Below the pieces are notes generated by a model that did not search any database, was not told the DNA's origin, and saw only the letters and a list, made by a program, of their open reading frames with translations. A stretch of 64,000 nt of DNA from positions 558,001 through 622,000 of the forward strand of contig NZ_JAWMTI010000001.1 in assembly GCF_036959255.1 (NCBI RefSeq), in the 5' to 3' direction. Positions within the stretch are counted from its first letter, which is position 1. The number at the start of each line of letters is the position of its first letter. Source of the stretch: Olivibacter sp036959255 (GTDB lineage: Bacteria > Bacteroidota > Bacteroidia > Sphingobacteriales > Sphingobacteriaceae). Shown one piece after another: positions 8,183-17,321 of the stretch. The translations under genes and the position numbers were made by a program.

Positions 8183-9145
8183 ATGAAGAATTTTTTTTCT
8201 GTGGCGGATGTTGATGATCTATCAGCCCTTGTCAAAGAGGCTTTAGCGCTCAAAGCCACACCGAATGCCCATCGCACCTTGGGTCAGCACAAAATGCTTG
8301 GACTTGTTTTCCTAAACCCTAGTTTACGTACGCGACTTAGTACACAAAAAGCGGCAATGAATCTAGGAATGGATGTTATGGTGATGAATATGGACAAGGA
8401 TGGTTGGGCACTTGAAACCAGAGACGGGGTTGTGATGGATGGCACCACGGTTGAACATATTAGGGAAGCTGCAGCCGTCATGGGAACGTATTGTGATATA
8501 TTGGGTTTACGTTCCTTTCCTGGTTTAAAAGACCGCAAAGAAGACTACAGCGAAGATCTTTTTAATAAGTTTTCAACGTATTGCAAAAAACCGCTTATCA
8601 GTTTAGAAAGCGCAACACGCCATCCACTTCAGAGCTTAACGGATTTAATTACCATATTAGAAAATACGACCGTTGCTTCCAAACCAAAGGTGGTGCTCAC
8701 TTGGGCTCCCCATGTCAAAGCGTTGCCACAAGCAGTTCCCAATTCATTTGCTGAATGGATGTGCAAAGCACAACAACAAGGATTAGTCGACTTTACCATT
8801 ACGCACCCGGAAGGATATGAGCTGGATGAGCACTTTACAAAAGGAGCAACGATTATTACCAATCAGCAGGAGGCATTAAAAAATGCTGATTTTGTCTACG
8901 TCAAGAACTGGTCGAGTTATCAAGAGTACGGAAAAATACTAATTACCGGTCGAGACTGGATGCCTACGCCTGAAAAACTAAAAGCAACAAATAAAGCAAA
9001 GATCATGCATTGCTTGCCTGTTAGAAGAGATCTTGAATTGGCCTCAGCCTTGCTAGATGGTCCCGACTCACTTGTTATTCAAGAAGCTGGTAATCGCGTA
9101 TGGGCAGCCCAGGTTGTATTGAAAAGAATATTGTCCAACCTATAA
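8183..9145 (+). CDS. argF': N-succinylornithine carbamoyltransferase (ArgF')
   Basis: This enzyme carbamoylates N-succinylornithine to N-succinylcitrulline, the Bacteroidota variant of the ornithine carbamoyltransferase step. The start at ATG 8183 gives 320 aa beginning MKNFFSVADV; the longer frame from 8108 adds 25 unconserved residues. The carbamoyl-phosphate loop is SLRTR (47-51), and the HCLPVRRD segment near the C-terminus matches the family. Residue 90, in MDGTTVEHI, is Val. From published work on B. fragilis SOTCase (Pro90) and Xanthomonas AOTCase (Glu92), a small or hydrophobic residue here favours succinyl over acetyl substrates. The gene context (argD upstream, argB downstream) agrees. 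Confidence 0.93.
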   Translation: MKNFFSVADVDDLSALVKEALALKATPNAHRTLGQHKMLGLVFLNPSLRTRLSTQKAAMNLGMDVMVMNMDKDGWALETRDGVVMDGTTVEHIREAAAVMGTYCDILGLRSFPGLKDRKEDYSEDLFNKFSTYCKKPLISLESATRHPLQSLTDLITILENTTVASKPKVVLTWAPHVKALPQAVPNSFAEWMCKAQQQGLVDFTITHPEGYELDEHFTKGATIITNQQEALKNADFVYVKNWSSYQEYGKILITGRDWMPTPEKLKATNKAKIMHCLPVRRDLELASALLDGPDSLVIQEAGNRVWAAQVVLKRILSNL

Positions 9146-9163
9146 GCATCCCTAAGGACTTGT

Positions 9164-9940
9164 ATGGAAAAACTAAGCATTGTAAAAATTGGTGGTAATA
9201 TTGTAGAGGATCAAATAGCCTTGAATACCTTCACCAGGGCTTTTGCCAATTTAGAAGGCAGAAAGATTCTAGTACATGGTGGAGGGAAGATCGCTAGTAA
9301 ATTGGCAAATGAGTTAGGCATTGAAGCGAAAATGGTCAATGGCCGGCGAATAACCGACTTGGAAACGCTAAAAATCGTGACAATGGTCTACGCTGGATTG
9401 GCAAACAAAAATATTGTTGCCCTATTACAAGCGAATGACTGTGATGCGATTGGATTAAGCGGAGCTGATGGAAATACGATTTGTGCGGTTAAACGCCCTG
9501 TAAAGGAGATCGATTATGGATTCGCTGGGGATATAACGCCAACTTCAATTCATACTAAGCGTATTCAAGGCTTAATCGAGCTCGGTTTATATCCCGTATT
9601 TTCGGCGATAACCCATAATGGAGAGGGCCAATTATTAAACACCAATGCGGATACAATCGCCTCTGCATTAGCAGTCGCGCTCGCAGCAAACTATGAAACC
9701 GCCCTGATCTATTGCTTTGAAAAAAGAGGAGTACTAGAAAATATAGAAGACGAAAATTCCGTCATTACAGAAATTAACCACACCAACTATAGCGTATTAA
9801 AAGCGCAAGGCGTCATTGCCGATGGTATGATTCCAAAACTTGACAATGCTTTTGACGCTATTTCGAAGGGTGTTAAAAAGGTTGTCATCAAACATGCGGA
9901 TGACCTAATCGATGAGCGAGCGGGAACAACCATTTTTTAA
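9164..9940 (+). CDS. argB: N-acylglutamate kinase (ArgB)
   Basis: This amino-acid kinase family protein of 258 aa phosphorylates the gamma-carboxylate of N-acylglutamate, here presumably N-succinylglutamate. The N-terminal phosphate-binding motif KIGGNIVED (about 8-16), the second glycine loop VHGGGKIASKLANE (about 38-51) and VNGRRITD (about 58-65) are intact, as is LNTNADTIASALA near residue 170. It starts 18 bp after the carbamoyltransferase gene, so the two are surely co-transcribed. Confidence 0.95.
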   Translation: MEKLSIVKIGGNIVEDQIALNTFTRAFANLEGRKILVHGGGKIASKLANELGIEAKMVNGRRITDLETLKIVTMVYAGLANKNIVALLQANDCDAIGLSGADGNTICAVKRPVKEIDYGFAGDITPTSIHTKRIQGLIELGLYPVFSAITHNGEGQLLNTNADTIASALAVALAANYETALIYCFEKRGVLENIEDENSVITEINHTNYSVLKAQGVIADGMIPKLDNAFDAISKGVKKVVIKHADDLIDERAGTTIF

Positions 9941-9962
9941 TTAATCATTCAATACGAACATT

Positions 9963-10766
9963 ATGCCCAAAATAACCATCATAGGAAGTGGCAATATTGG
10001 TCTTTCTTTGGCAAAAGGATTGATAGCAAAGGACTATTGTAATGCCTCCGATATAACACTTACCAGAAGGAATATCAGAACCATGGCACAGGAAGCGGAA
10101 CTTGGTTTTAAGCTTTCGGATAATAATAGAGAAGCCGTTACAGATGCCGATATTGTAGTATTGGCGGTATTACCGCAGCAATTGAATCAGGTACTGGAGC
10201 AAATTAATGGAGCCATTATTCCTGAAAAGCATCTGGTCGTTTCCGTCATTTCAGGTGTAAATTGTCGAGATATTCGCCTTAAACTCGGAGATGACATACA
10301 AGTGATACGAGCCATGCCGAACACGGCCATTGCTATTGGACAATCAATGACGTGCATTGCTTCAGACAATGCACTTGATCAGAACATGGATGAGGTTACC
10401 CGCCTATTTGAGACGGTGGGTGCAGTTGTCACTATTAATGAAGATTTAATGACTTCGGCAACGGCCCTTTGTGCCTGCGGCATTGCCTTCTTTTTAAGAA
10501 GTATTCGCGCTGCCTCACAAGGAGGTGTCGAGATAGGTTTCCACGCACACGATGCCCTTAAAATGGCCGTCCAAACAGCGAAAGGGGCTGCTGATCTATT
10601 GCTACAAATGCAAAGTCACCCAGAAAGTGAAATAGATAAAGTAACTTCTCCAAAAGGCTGTACCATCGCCGGCTTAAATGAAATGGAACATAATGGTTTT
10701 AGTTCCGCCTTTATTAAAGGCATTAAACTTTCTGCCGAACGGGCCAGCGGACTATACAAAGATTAA
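9963..10766 (+). CDS. proC: Pyrroline-5-carboxylate reductase
   Basis: This enzyme reduces pyrroline-5-carboxylate to proline with NAD(P)H. The Rossmann motif is GSGNIGLSLAKGL (8-20). The mid region VISGVNCRDIRLKL and RAMPNTAIAIGQ is characteristic, and the C-terminal dimerisation segment includes VTSPKGCTIAGLNEME, equivalent to the family signature TSPGGTT. Length 267 aa is normal. It sits inside the arginine cluster, 22 bp after argB and 1 bp before the deacylase gene. Proline and arginine synthesis therefore share a transcript and possibly regulation. Confidence 0.93.
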   Translation: MPKITIIGSGNIGLSLAKGLIAKDYCNASDITLTRRNIRTMAQEAELGFKLSDNNREAVTDADIVVLAVLPQQLNQVLEQINGAIIPEKHLVVSVISGVNCRDIRLKLGDDIQVIRAMPNTAIAIGQSMTCIASDNALDQNMDEVTRLFETVGAVVTINEDLMTSATALCACGIAFFLRSIRAASQGGVEIGFHAHDALKMAVQTAKGAADLLLQMQSHPESEIDKVTSPKGCTIAGLNEMEHNGFSSAFIKGIKLSAERASGLYKD

Positions 10767-10767
10767 T

Positions 10768-11826
10768 ATGAGCATGTTAATAACAGATAGTATCGATTTA
10801 TTGAAAGACCTGATTCAGGTTCCGTCCTTCAGTAGAGAGGAAGTCGGAACAGCCACCCGAATTGAACAGTTCTTACAAGAAAAAAGTGTACCCTGTTACC
10901 GCGATTTAAATAATATTTGGGCCTTCAATAAGTTCTTCGATAAAAAAAAACCTACTATTTTGTTGAATTCCCATCATGATACGGTTAAACCTAATACGGG
11001 ATACACGCGAGACCCTTTCAAGGCCGAGATTATCGACGGTAAACTGTTCGGCCTGGGAAGCAATGATGCGGGTGGCCCATTAGTATCGCTCCTCGCTTCC
11101 TTCCTACATTTCTATCCGCTAAATGGCCTGCGTTATAATTTATGCTTTGCCGCTACAGCAGAGGAGGAAATCTCTGGTAAGAATGGTATTGAATATATAT
11201 TGCCTCAATTAGGTCCGATAGACTTCGCCATCGTGGGTGAACCGACGGAAATGCATCTAGCCATTGCAGAAAAGGGTTTAATGGTACTCGATTGCACAGC
11301 CCACGGTATGTCGGGACATGCCGCAAGAGAAGAAGGAGACAACGCTATCTATAAAGCACTGGAAGATATCGAATGGTTTCGTACTTATAAATTTCCAAAA
11401 GAATCAGCTATTTTCGGACCGATTAAAATGAACGTAACGATTATCAATGCCGGCTCTCAACATAATGTCGTTCCAGCCACCTGTAATTATGTGGTTGATG
11501 TCCGTACAACAGATGTCTACTCCAATGAAGAGGTGTTGGACGTGATTCGTCGGCATGTGAAAAGTGATGTGCAAGCAAGATCTACTCGACTCAACCCTTC
11601 ATCAATCACAAAAGAACACCCTTTTGTGAAAGCAGGAATAGCTTTAGGGAGGAATACCTACGGTTCCCCCACCATGAGCGATCAGGCGCTCATTCCTGTA
11701 CCATCTCTAAAAATAGGCCCGGGAGATTCCGCCCGCTCCCATAGTGCAGATGAATTTATCTATATTAGCGAAATCGAAACGGGCGTAGAACTTTATATAA
11801 AGATGTTAAATAATCTCTTATTTTAA
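10768..11826 (+). CDS. argE: M20-family deacylase, probable N-succinylcitrulline/ornithine desuccinylase (ArgE role)
   Basis: This zinc-dependent M20 amidohydrolase has 352 aa from ATG 10768, one base after the proC stop; a longer frame overlapping proC is not needed. Metal-binding motifs are NSHHDTVKP (about residues 68-76), GLGSNDAGG (about 95-103) with its Asp ligand, and the catalytic TAEEEISG Glu pair (about 131-138). A His ligand is in the C-terminal ARSHSADEF. In this pathway it removes the acyl group from acyl-citrulline before ArgG acts, which fits a set lacking free ornithine. Related M20 members act on many N-acyl amino acids, so substrate assignment rests on context. Confidence 0.88.
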   Translation: MSMLITDSIDLLKDLIQVPSFSREEVGTATRIEQFLQEKSVPCYRDLNNIWAFNKFFDKKKPTILLNSHHDTVKPNTGYTRDPFKAEIIDGKLFGLGSNDAGGPLVSLLASFLHFYPLNGLRYNLCFAATAEEEISGKNGIEYILPQLGPIDFAIVGEPTEMHLAIAEKGLMVLDCTAHGMSGHAAREEGDNAIYKALEDIEWFRTYKFPKESAIFGPIKMNVTIINAGSQHNVVPATCNYVVDVRTTDVYSNEEVLDVIRRHVKSDVQARSTRLNPSSITKEHPFVKAGIALGRNTYGSPTMSDQALIPVPSLKIGPGDSARSHSADEFIYISEIETGVELYIKMLNNLLF

Positions 11827-11888
11827 CGATATAAGGAGAGAATTATATTAACAGGATAAAGCTGAACAGCTAATAAAACCCATATAGA

Positions 11889-13220
11889 ATGAAACTTTGG
11901 CAAAAAGAAACGGAAGTAGAACAGTCTGTTGAAAAATTTACGGTAGGTAACGACCGAGCCCTTGATCTGTTTTTAGCTCCTTTTGATGTATTAGGTTCGC
12001 TTGCACATACACAAATGCTAGCGCATATTGGCTTATTGACACCGGAAGAATTAGCGATCATTCAAAAAGAACTCAAAAATATCTATCATGAAATTGAAGA
12101 TGGAGGTTTTAGTATCGATGAACATGTAGAGGATGTTCATTCACAGATTGAATTGTTGCTTACTCAACGTATCGGAGATGCCGGAAAAAAAATACACAGT
12201 GGCCGTTCAAGAAATGACCAAGTCTTAGTTGATCTTAAGCTTTACTTTAGAAATGAGATTAAACAGATCGTGGACAACACGAAACTTTTATTCGAACTAC
12301 TCATCGAGCTCAGCAATCAATATAAAGACATCCTAATGCCAGGGTATACACATTTGCAAATCGCTATGCCTTCTTCATTCGGTCTTTGGTTTGGAGCTTA
12401 TGCCGAAAGTTTAGTAGACGATCTGGAACTTATGCTGGCTGCTTGGAAGATTTGCAACAAAAATCCATTAGGTTCAGCTGCAGGTTATGGATCTTCCTTT
12501 CCTTTAAATAGAACATTAACCACAGCCTTGCTAGGTTTTGAGACCTTGAACTATAATGTAGTTTACGCACAAATGGGTCGCGGAAAAACGGAGCGTGTAC
12601 TAGCACAGGGAATGAGTGCGATTGCTGCGTCATTGGCAAAAATGGCAATGGATGCCTGTCTATATATGAACCAAAATTTTGGATTCATTAGTTTTCCGGA
12701 TGAGTTAACAACAGGATCGAGCATTATGCCACATAAAAAAAATCCAGATGTATTTGAACTTGTTCGCGCTCGCTGTAATAAAATCCAAGCGCTGCCTAAT
12801 GAAATTGCACTGATGACTACGAATCTTCCCGCTGGTTACCATCGCGACTTGCAACTACTTAAGGAAAATCTATTTCCGGCCTTTCAATCGCTCAATGACT
12901 GCCTCCAAATGATGCATTTAATGCTCAACAATATCAAAATCAACACAACTATTCTTGAGGATCCAAAATATAGTTATCTATTCAGTGTAGAAGTGGTGAA
13001 CCAGGAAGTATTGCAAGGTGTTCCTTTTAGAGAAGCCTATAAAAATATTGGTCGGGCAATAGAAAAAGGAACCTTTAAACCACTCAAAGAGGTGAAGCAT
13101 ACACATGAAGGAAGCATTGGAAACCTGCAGAACAAGGAAATAAAATATCTTTTCGATCAAGTACTTGCTGGATTTGGTTTCAACAAGGTTGACCATGCCC
13201 TGAAAGAATTGCTACAATAA
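11889..13220 (+). CDS. argH: Argininosuccinate lyase
   Basis: This is the last step of arginine synthesis, cleaving argininosuccinate to arginine and fumarate. The 443-aa fumarase/aspartase-superfamily protein contains DVHSQIELLL, SGRSRNDQV, MPGYTHLQIAMP and the signature GSSIMPHKKNPD (about residues 276-287), which carries the catalytic Ser. It is the final gene of the arginine cluster, 62 bp after the deacylase, and converges on pyrH. No convincing terminator was found in the 78-bp gap. Confidence 0.96.
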   Translation: MKLWQKETEVEQSVEKFTVGNDRALDLFLAPFDVLGSLAHTQMLAHIGLLTPEELAIIQKELKNIYHEIEDGGFSIDEHVEDVHSQIELLLTQRIGDAGKKIHSGRSRNDQVLVDLKLYFRNEIKQIVDNTKLLFELLIELSNQYKDILMPGYTHLQIAMPSSFGLWFGAYAESLVDDLELMLAAWKICNKNPLGSAAGYGSSFPLNRTLTTALLGFETLNYNVVYAQMGRGKTERVLAQGMSAIAASLAKMAMDACLYMNQNFGFISFPDELTTGSSIMPHKKNPDVFELVRARCNKIQALPNEIALMTTNLPAGYHRDLQLLKENLFPAFQSLNDCLQMMHLMLNNIKINTTILEDPKYSYLFSVEVVNQEVLQGVPFREAYKNIGRAIEKGTFKPLKEVKHTHEGSIGNLQNKEIKYLFDQVLAGFGFNKVDHALKELLQ

Positions 13221-13298
13221 GGATGAAAGGTACAAGGCATAGGGTTTAAGGTGAAACTACCTCCTTATGCCCTACGCCCTGTTCATATACCGTATCTG

Positions 13299-14006
13299 TT
13301 AATCTTTTACCAATGTACCTATTAACTCTCCTTGTGCTAGTCGAACCAAATTACCCCCTTTATTCATATCGAAAACGATGATCGGTAATTTGTTCTCTTG
13401 ACACAAAGTGAAGGCAGTCATATCCATTACGTTCAATCCCTGATTGTACACGTCCTGGAAAGTAATCTGATCAAATTTCGTTGCATTGGGATCCTTTTCA
13501 GGATCTGCTGTATAAATACCATCGACACGCGTACCTTTTAATACTACGTCCGCATTGATTTCGATGGCTCTTAGAGAAGCGGCGGTATCGGTGGTAAAGT
13601 AAGGGTTTCCGGTACCCGCGCCGAAAATCACAATCCTGCCTTTTTCGAGGTGTCTTACAGCTCTTCTTCGAATAAATGGCTCACAAATCTGTTCCATTTT
13701 TATGGCGGTTAACAGACGGGTCTTCATACCTGCTTTTTCTAACGCATCCTGCAAAGCCATGCTGTTGATAACCGTAGCGAGCATACCCATATAATCAGCC
13801 TGCACACGATCCATGCCTGCTTTTTCCGCACTCAATCCTCGGTAAATATTTCCGCCGCCAATAACAATTGCAATCTCTACCCCTTCATCATACACAGCCT
13901 TTATGTCTTGTGCGTACTGGGCGACACGGTCAATATCAATACCGTACTGTTTGTTACCCATTAAAGCTTCTCCGCTAAGTTTAAGTAGGATACGTTTGTA
14001 TTTCAT
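13299..14006 (-). CDS. pyrH: UMP kinase
   Basis: This hexameric bacterial UMP kinase (235 aa) makes UDP from UMP and ATP in pyrimidine nucleotide synthesis. It starts KRILLKLSGEALMG, with the phosphate loop, and contains IVIGGGNIYRG, DYMGMLATVINSMALQDALE and VVLKGTRVDGIYTADPE, all typical of PyrH. It is transcribed towards argH, and its usual partners tsf and frr are not adjacent in this window. Confidence 0.96.
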   Translation of the reverse strand: MKYKRILLKLSGEALMGNKQYGIDIDRVAQYAQDIKAVYDEGVEIAIVIGGGNIYRGLSAEKAGMDRVQADYMGMLATVINSMALQDALEKAGMKTRLLTAIKMEQICEPFIRRRAVRHLEKGRIVIFGAGTGNPYFTTDTAASLRAIEINADVVLKGTRVDGIYTADPEKDPNATKFDQITFQDVYNQGLNVMDMTAFTLCQENKLPIIVFDMNKGGNLVRLAQGELIGTLVKD

Positions 14007-14633
14007 TTGTATATAATTATTGATAAGTATTCATATAATGACCTGTGGAATTGCACAAGGCTTCTTCGCCATTATAAGCAGCGAAGAATCCGGTAACGAT
14101 GATGTTTTTGTGGAATGTATTCAAGATAAACAGGAAACTGATTTGATTGGTATTTCCTTTTGATATGCAGTATTGGATATTCATCCAGCTATTATTTAAT
14201 TTTTAAAGATATATAGTGTATTCTTTTCAATGTATCTTTCAAAACAACTATTTTATTATGGGAATCCTTATTCATTTCGAAACCTATTATTTACGCCCAA
14301 ATCCATTCCCAAATATTTCGAGCAATGGAACTTCCGACGATTCAATATATCCATCCATGCCCTTTTAATAACCGTCAGGATCTTGAGACTGATCTTTGAT
14401 GAATAAAAATAAGAACTGCCCGCCAAAGATATTAAAAAATAGTAATAATCCATTTACTCAAAAACGATCAGATACATAACAATTTCATCACAAAAAGAAA
14501 CGATCACGAAGCGTTTCAGCAAGCCAGCGCCATTTCACCTCAATGCAAGTTCAAAAAGATAATTACTCCGGAAATTAGGTACGATTGTTGTACATTTATC
14601 TCAAAGCTTTTACCACAAACCTTAACACATTAT
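14007..14633. other. Gene-poor intergenic region between divergent pyrH and a methyltransferase gene
   Basis: This is 627 bp of AT-rich sequence between divergent genes. It contains one 8-bp hairpin (14062-14069 / 14081-14088, ttcttcgc...gcgaagaa) that would lie in a pyrH 5' leader. I found no exact TAnnTTTG promoter in a useful position, no tRNA and no convincing gene. A 61-codon minus-strand frame at 14268-14453 has no recognisable features. Confidence 0.5.
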
Positions 14634-15224
14634 ATGGTGGCCTACTTAAATAAAATTTCAAAGTTAGCTGAGCACCTTCCGCTAACAATCCTATTATTTT
14701 CATGTACATGCTTAAGCTTTATATCTTGCTCTACGAAGAAAACGGCAACGGAACAGCAATTAGACGTACCTTATGTGGCAAGTAAGCCTTCAGTTGTCCA
14801 AGCAATGCTACAAGTTGCCCAGGTCAACAAAAACGACTTGATATACGATTTAGGTTGTGGAGACGGCCGAATTGTGATTACAGCGGCGAAGGAGTACGGA
14901 GCAACCGGTGTGGGGGTAGATATCGATCCGAATAGAATCAAAGAAGCCAATCGGAACGCCCAAAAAGAAGGGGTCAGTGATAAAGTCCGGTTCTTACAGC
15001 AAGATCTTTTTGATGTTGATTTTAGTAAAGCATCCGTTGTTACACTGTATTTACTCCCCTATGTTAATTTGAAACTCCGTCCAAAATTGTTGGAACAACT
15101 AAAGCCTGGAACCCGCGTTGTTTCGAACGAATTTGATATGGGTGATTGGAAGCCTGAGAAAAAAATAAAAGTTGGCGAATCCACTATTTACTTCTGGACA
15201 ATTCCGGAAAAAAAGCCAAAATAA
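14634..15224 (+). CDS. Lipoprotein with class I SAM-dependent methyltransferase domain
   Basis: The 196-aa product has a basic N-terminus, a hydrophobic stretch and a lipobox-like LSFISC with Cys32, so it looks like an exported lipoprotein. The mature part is a compact Rossmann methyltransferase. It has a YVASKPSVVQAML lead-in, the SAM motif I LIYDLGCGDGRI (about residues 78-89), the acidic GVDIDP loop, and motif II FLQQDLFDV. The target is unknown. An exported methyltransferase is odd because SAM is cytoplasmic; either the signal is not cleaved or used as it seems, or it remains on the inner face. It is an isolated gene just upstream of hemW. Confidence 0.75.
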   Translation: MVAYLNKISKLAEHLPLTILLFSCTCLSFISCSTKKTATEQQLDVPYVASKPSVVQAMLQVAQVNKNDLIYDLGCGDGRIVITAAKEYGATGVGVDIDPNRIKEANRNAQKEGVSDKVRFLQQDLFDVDFSKASVVTLYLLPYVNLKLRPKLLEQLKPGTRVVSNEFDMGDWKPEKKIKVGESTIYFWTIPEKKPK

Positions 15225-15263
15225 TATGAATTATCTATGAGCGATAAATTCATTTCATTGACT

Positions 15264-15271
15264 TAACTTTG
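15264..15271 (+). promoter_or_regulatory. -7 promoter element abutting the hemW start codon
   Basis: TAACTTTG matches the Bacteroidota TAnnTTTG consensus and ends 5 nt before the hemW ATG (15277), which predicts a leaderless or nearly leaderless mRNA. No clear -33 TTG is present at the expected distance, so support is moderate. Confidence 0.45.
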
Positions 15272-15276
15272 CCGGC

Positions 15277-16428
15277 ATGGCTGGCATTTACTTTCATATA
15301 CCTTTTTGCAAACAAGCATGTCATTACTGTGATTTCCATTTCAGTACCTCGTTCAAGTATAAAAAGAACATGCTGGATGCCATGGCAAAAGAACTACGCC
15401 TGCAATCCAATTATCTTAATAGGGCCCAAATTAATACCATTTATTTTGGTGGCGGTACACCTTCGATTTTAGAGGCCTCAGAAATAAATTTTCTACTGGA
15501 TGAAGTAAGCCGTCATTATGACATCAACCATGTCACTGAAATTACACTGGAAGCTAATCCTGACGACTTAGACAAAATGAAGGTAGAAGCCCTTAGAAAA
15601 ACTTCTATCACCCGATTTAGCATTGGAATTCAATCGTTCTATGACGAAGATTTAAAATGGATGAACCGTGCACACACAGCTCAGGAAGCTGACAGCGCAA
15701 TTAAACGCGTACAGGATGCGGGTTTTGAAGATCTTACAGCCGATTTAATTTATGGTTACCCTTTATTGAGTGATGAAAAATGGCTAAGCAACATAGGGAA
15801 ACTTGTACAGCTACATATTCCGCATATTTCCGCTTATAGTATGACCGTAGAACCCAGAACGGCTTTGGCTCATCTTATCAAAACGGGTAAACAAAAAGAC
15901 ATGGATGACGAACAATCGGCTGCACAATTTCTTCAACTTATAGAAACATTGGAAAGCAACACCTATGAGCATTATGAAATTTCAAATTTTGCACTGCCCA
16001 ATCGTTACGCAAAACACAACACAAACTACTGGAAATCAGAACCCTATTTAGGAATAGGTCCTTCAGCACACTCCTTTAACAACTTCCAACGTCAGTGGAA
16101 CATTCATAATAACCATCAATATATCGCGTCGATAAACGATCGTGTTGTTCCATTTGAGATGGAGATCCTGTCCGAAATGGATCGAATCAATGAGTATATT
16201 ATGACCTCATTACGAACTATGTGGGGCCTCAACTTGGATTATATCGAAGACCTTTATGGAAGCGAATCATGCCGTATTATTGTAAACAATGCCAAGCAAT
16301 TCGAGGAAGAGAATAAATTATATAGGGATCAGAATACACTCAAGCTTACGCTTTCAGGAAAATTGATGGCAGACCATATCGCTTCCGAGCTTTTCATCGA
16401 AGAAGAACATGAACACAAAAAAAACTAA
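15277..16428 (+). CDS. hemW: Radical SAM heme chaperone HemW (oxygen-independent coproporphyrinogen oxidase-like)
   Basis: This 383-aa radical SAM protein has the Fe-S cluster motif CKQACHYC (Cys11, Cys15, Cys18) in the HemW context AGIYFHIPFC. Other family landmarks are YFGGGTPSIL, TLEANPDD, RFSIGIQSF and the C-terminal HemN domain (GIGPSAHSF, DRINEYIMTSLR). HemW proteins bind and deliver heme and are not themselves coproporphyrinogen dehydrogenases; the lack of the extended HemN N-terminus favours HemW. The last 20 nt overlap the following SDR gene, indicating translational coupling. Confidence 0.9.
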   Translation: MAGIYFHIPFCKQACHYCDFHFSTSFKYKKNMLDAMAKELRLQSNYLNRAQINTIYFGGGTPSILEASEINFLLDEVSRHYDINHVTEITLEANPDDLDKMKVEALRKTSITRFSIGIQSFYDEDLKWMNRAHTAQEADSAIKRVQDAGFEDLTADLIYGYPLLSDEKWLSNIGKLVQLHIPHISAYSMTVEPRTALAHLIKTGKQKDMDDEQSAAQFLQLIETLESNTYEHYEISNFALPNRYAKHNTNYWKSEPYLGIGPSAHSFNNFQRQWNIHNNHQYIASINDRVVPFEMEILSEMDRINEYIMTSLRTMWGLNLDYIEDLYGSESCRIIVNNAKQFEEENKLYRDQNTLKLTLSGKLMADHIASELFIEEEHEHKKN

Positions 16429-17236
16429 AAAGAATATATTACCTAATAATCAACGCGTTATTTGGATTATCGGAGCCTCTTCCGGGATAGGAGAGGGTTT
16501 GGCAAAGTATTATGCGTCGATCGGGGCAAAGCTCATCCTGTCAGCCCGCTCAAAAGATCGGTTATACCAAGTGAAGACATCCTGCAAAGGTAATCCCATG
16601 AGCGTTCACGTATTACCCCTTGATTTAGAAGATAAAGCTTCTCTATCTGAAAAAGCACGGGAGGCCTTGCGCATTTTTGGTAGAATTGACACCTTAATCC
16701 ATTCTGCGGGCATAACACAACGGGCCCTGGCAATTGAAACAAATCTATCGGTGGCACAAAAGATAATGGACGTTAACTATTGGGGGCCTGTAGCAATAAC
16801 ACAAGCTATACTACCCAGCATGCAGCAACTGGGCCAAGGACATCTCGTAGTTATAAGTAGTTTAATGGGAAAAATTGGAACCCGATTTAGATCGTCTTAT
16901 GCCGCATCCAAACATGCGCTGCATGGTTATTTTGAGTCATTACGACCGGAAATTTATGACGATAACATACACATCAGCATCGTTTGTCCGGGTTTTGTAA
17001 ACACCACACTCGGAGAAAAAGCACTAAAAGGTAACGGCGAAAAATATCAAAAGAAGGACGAGGTTCATGCAAGGGCCATGTCGGTTCCTCAGTTTGTGAA
17101 ACGTTTAATCCCACATCTTAACAAGCAAAAAGAAGAAATATTCATAGCTGGAAGTGAGATTAAGGCTATTTGGGCCAGTAAGTTTCTACCAGGAAAACTT
17201 TTTAGGAAAAAAATCCGCGAAGCGAAAGTAATTTGA
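16409..17236 (+). CDS. Short-chain dehydrogenase/reductase (SDR)
   Basis: This classical SDR of 275 aa has the cofactor motif GASSGIGE (residues 22-29), the HSAGIT motif (NNAG equivalent, about 98-103) and catalytic Tyr164/Lys168 in SSYAASKHALHGYFESLRPE. It resembles the DHRS7-like group of SDRs. The substrate is unknown. The ATG at 16409 overlaps the end of hemW by 20 nt. The N-terminus is Lys/Asn rich (KKTKKN) before the fold begins. Confidence 0.85.
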   Translation: MNTKKTKKNILPNNQRVIWIIGASSGIGEGLAKYYASIGAKLILSARSKDRLYQVKTSCKGNPMSVHVLPLDLEDKASLSEKAREALRIFGRIDTLIHSAGITQRALAIETNLSVAQKIMDVNYWGPVAITQAILPSMQQLGQGHLVVISSLMGKIGTRFRSSYAASKHALHGYFESLRPEIYDDNIHISIVCPGFVNTTLGEKALKGNGEKYQKKDEVHARAMSVPQFVKRLIPHLNKQKEEIFIAGSEIKAIWASKFLPGKLFRKKIREAKVI

Positions 17237-17321
17237 ACGGACTTTGTTGTCAGTCTCACCTTTATTCTTCCTATTCGCAAGGGTTGGTCCAGTAAACGCT
17301 GCTACTTAACTATTTACCTAC

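Noticed and set aside
13221..13298. Possible terminator between convergent argH and pyrH (aggcata / tatgcc pairing).
   Set aside because: Only a 6-7 bp stem with a large loop and no U-tract could be drawn, so it is not supported as a feature.
14268..14453. A 61-codon minus-strand frame in the pyrH/methyltransferase gap.
   Set aside because: Low complexity, no homologue I can recognise, no promoter or ribosome-binding signal, and chance frames of this size are common in AT-rich DNA.
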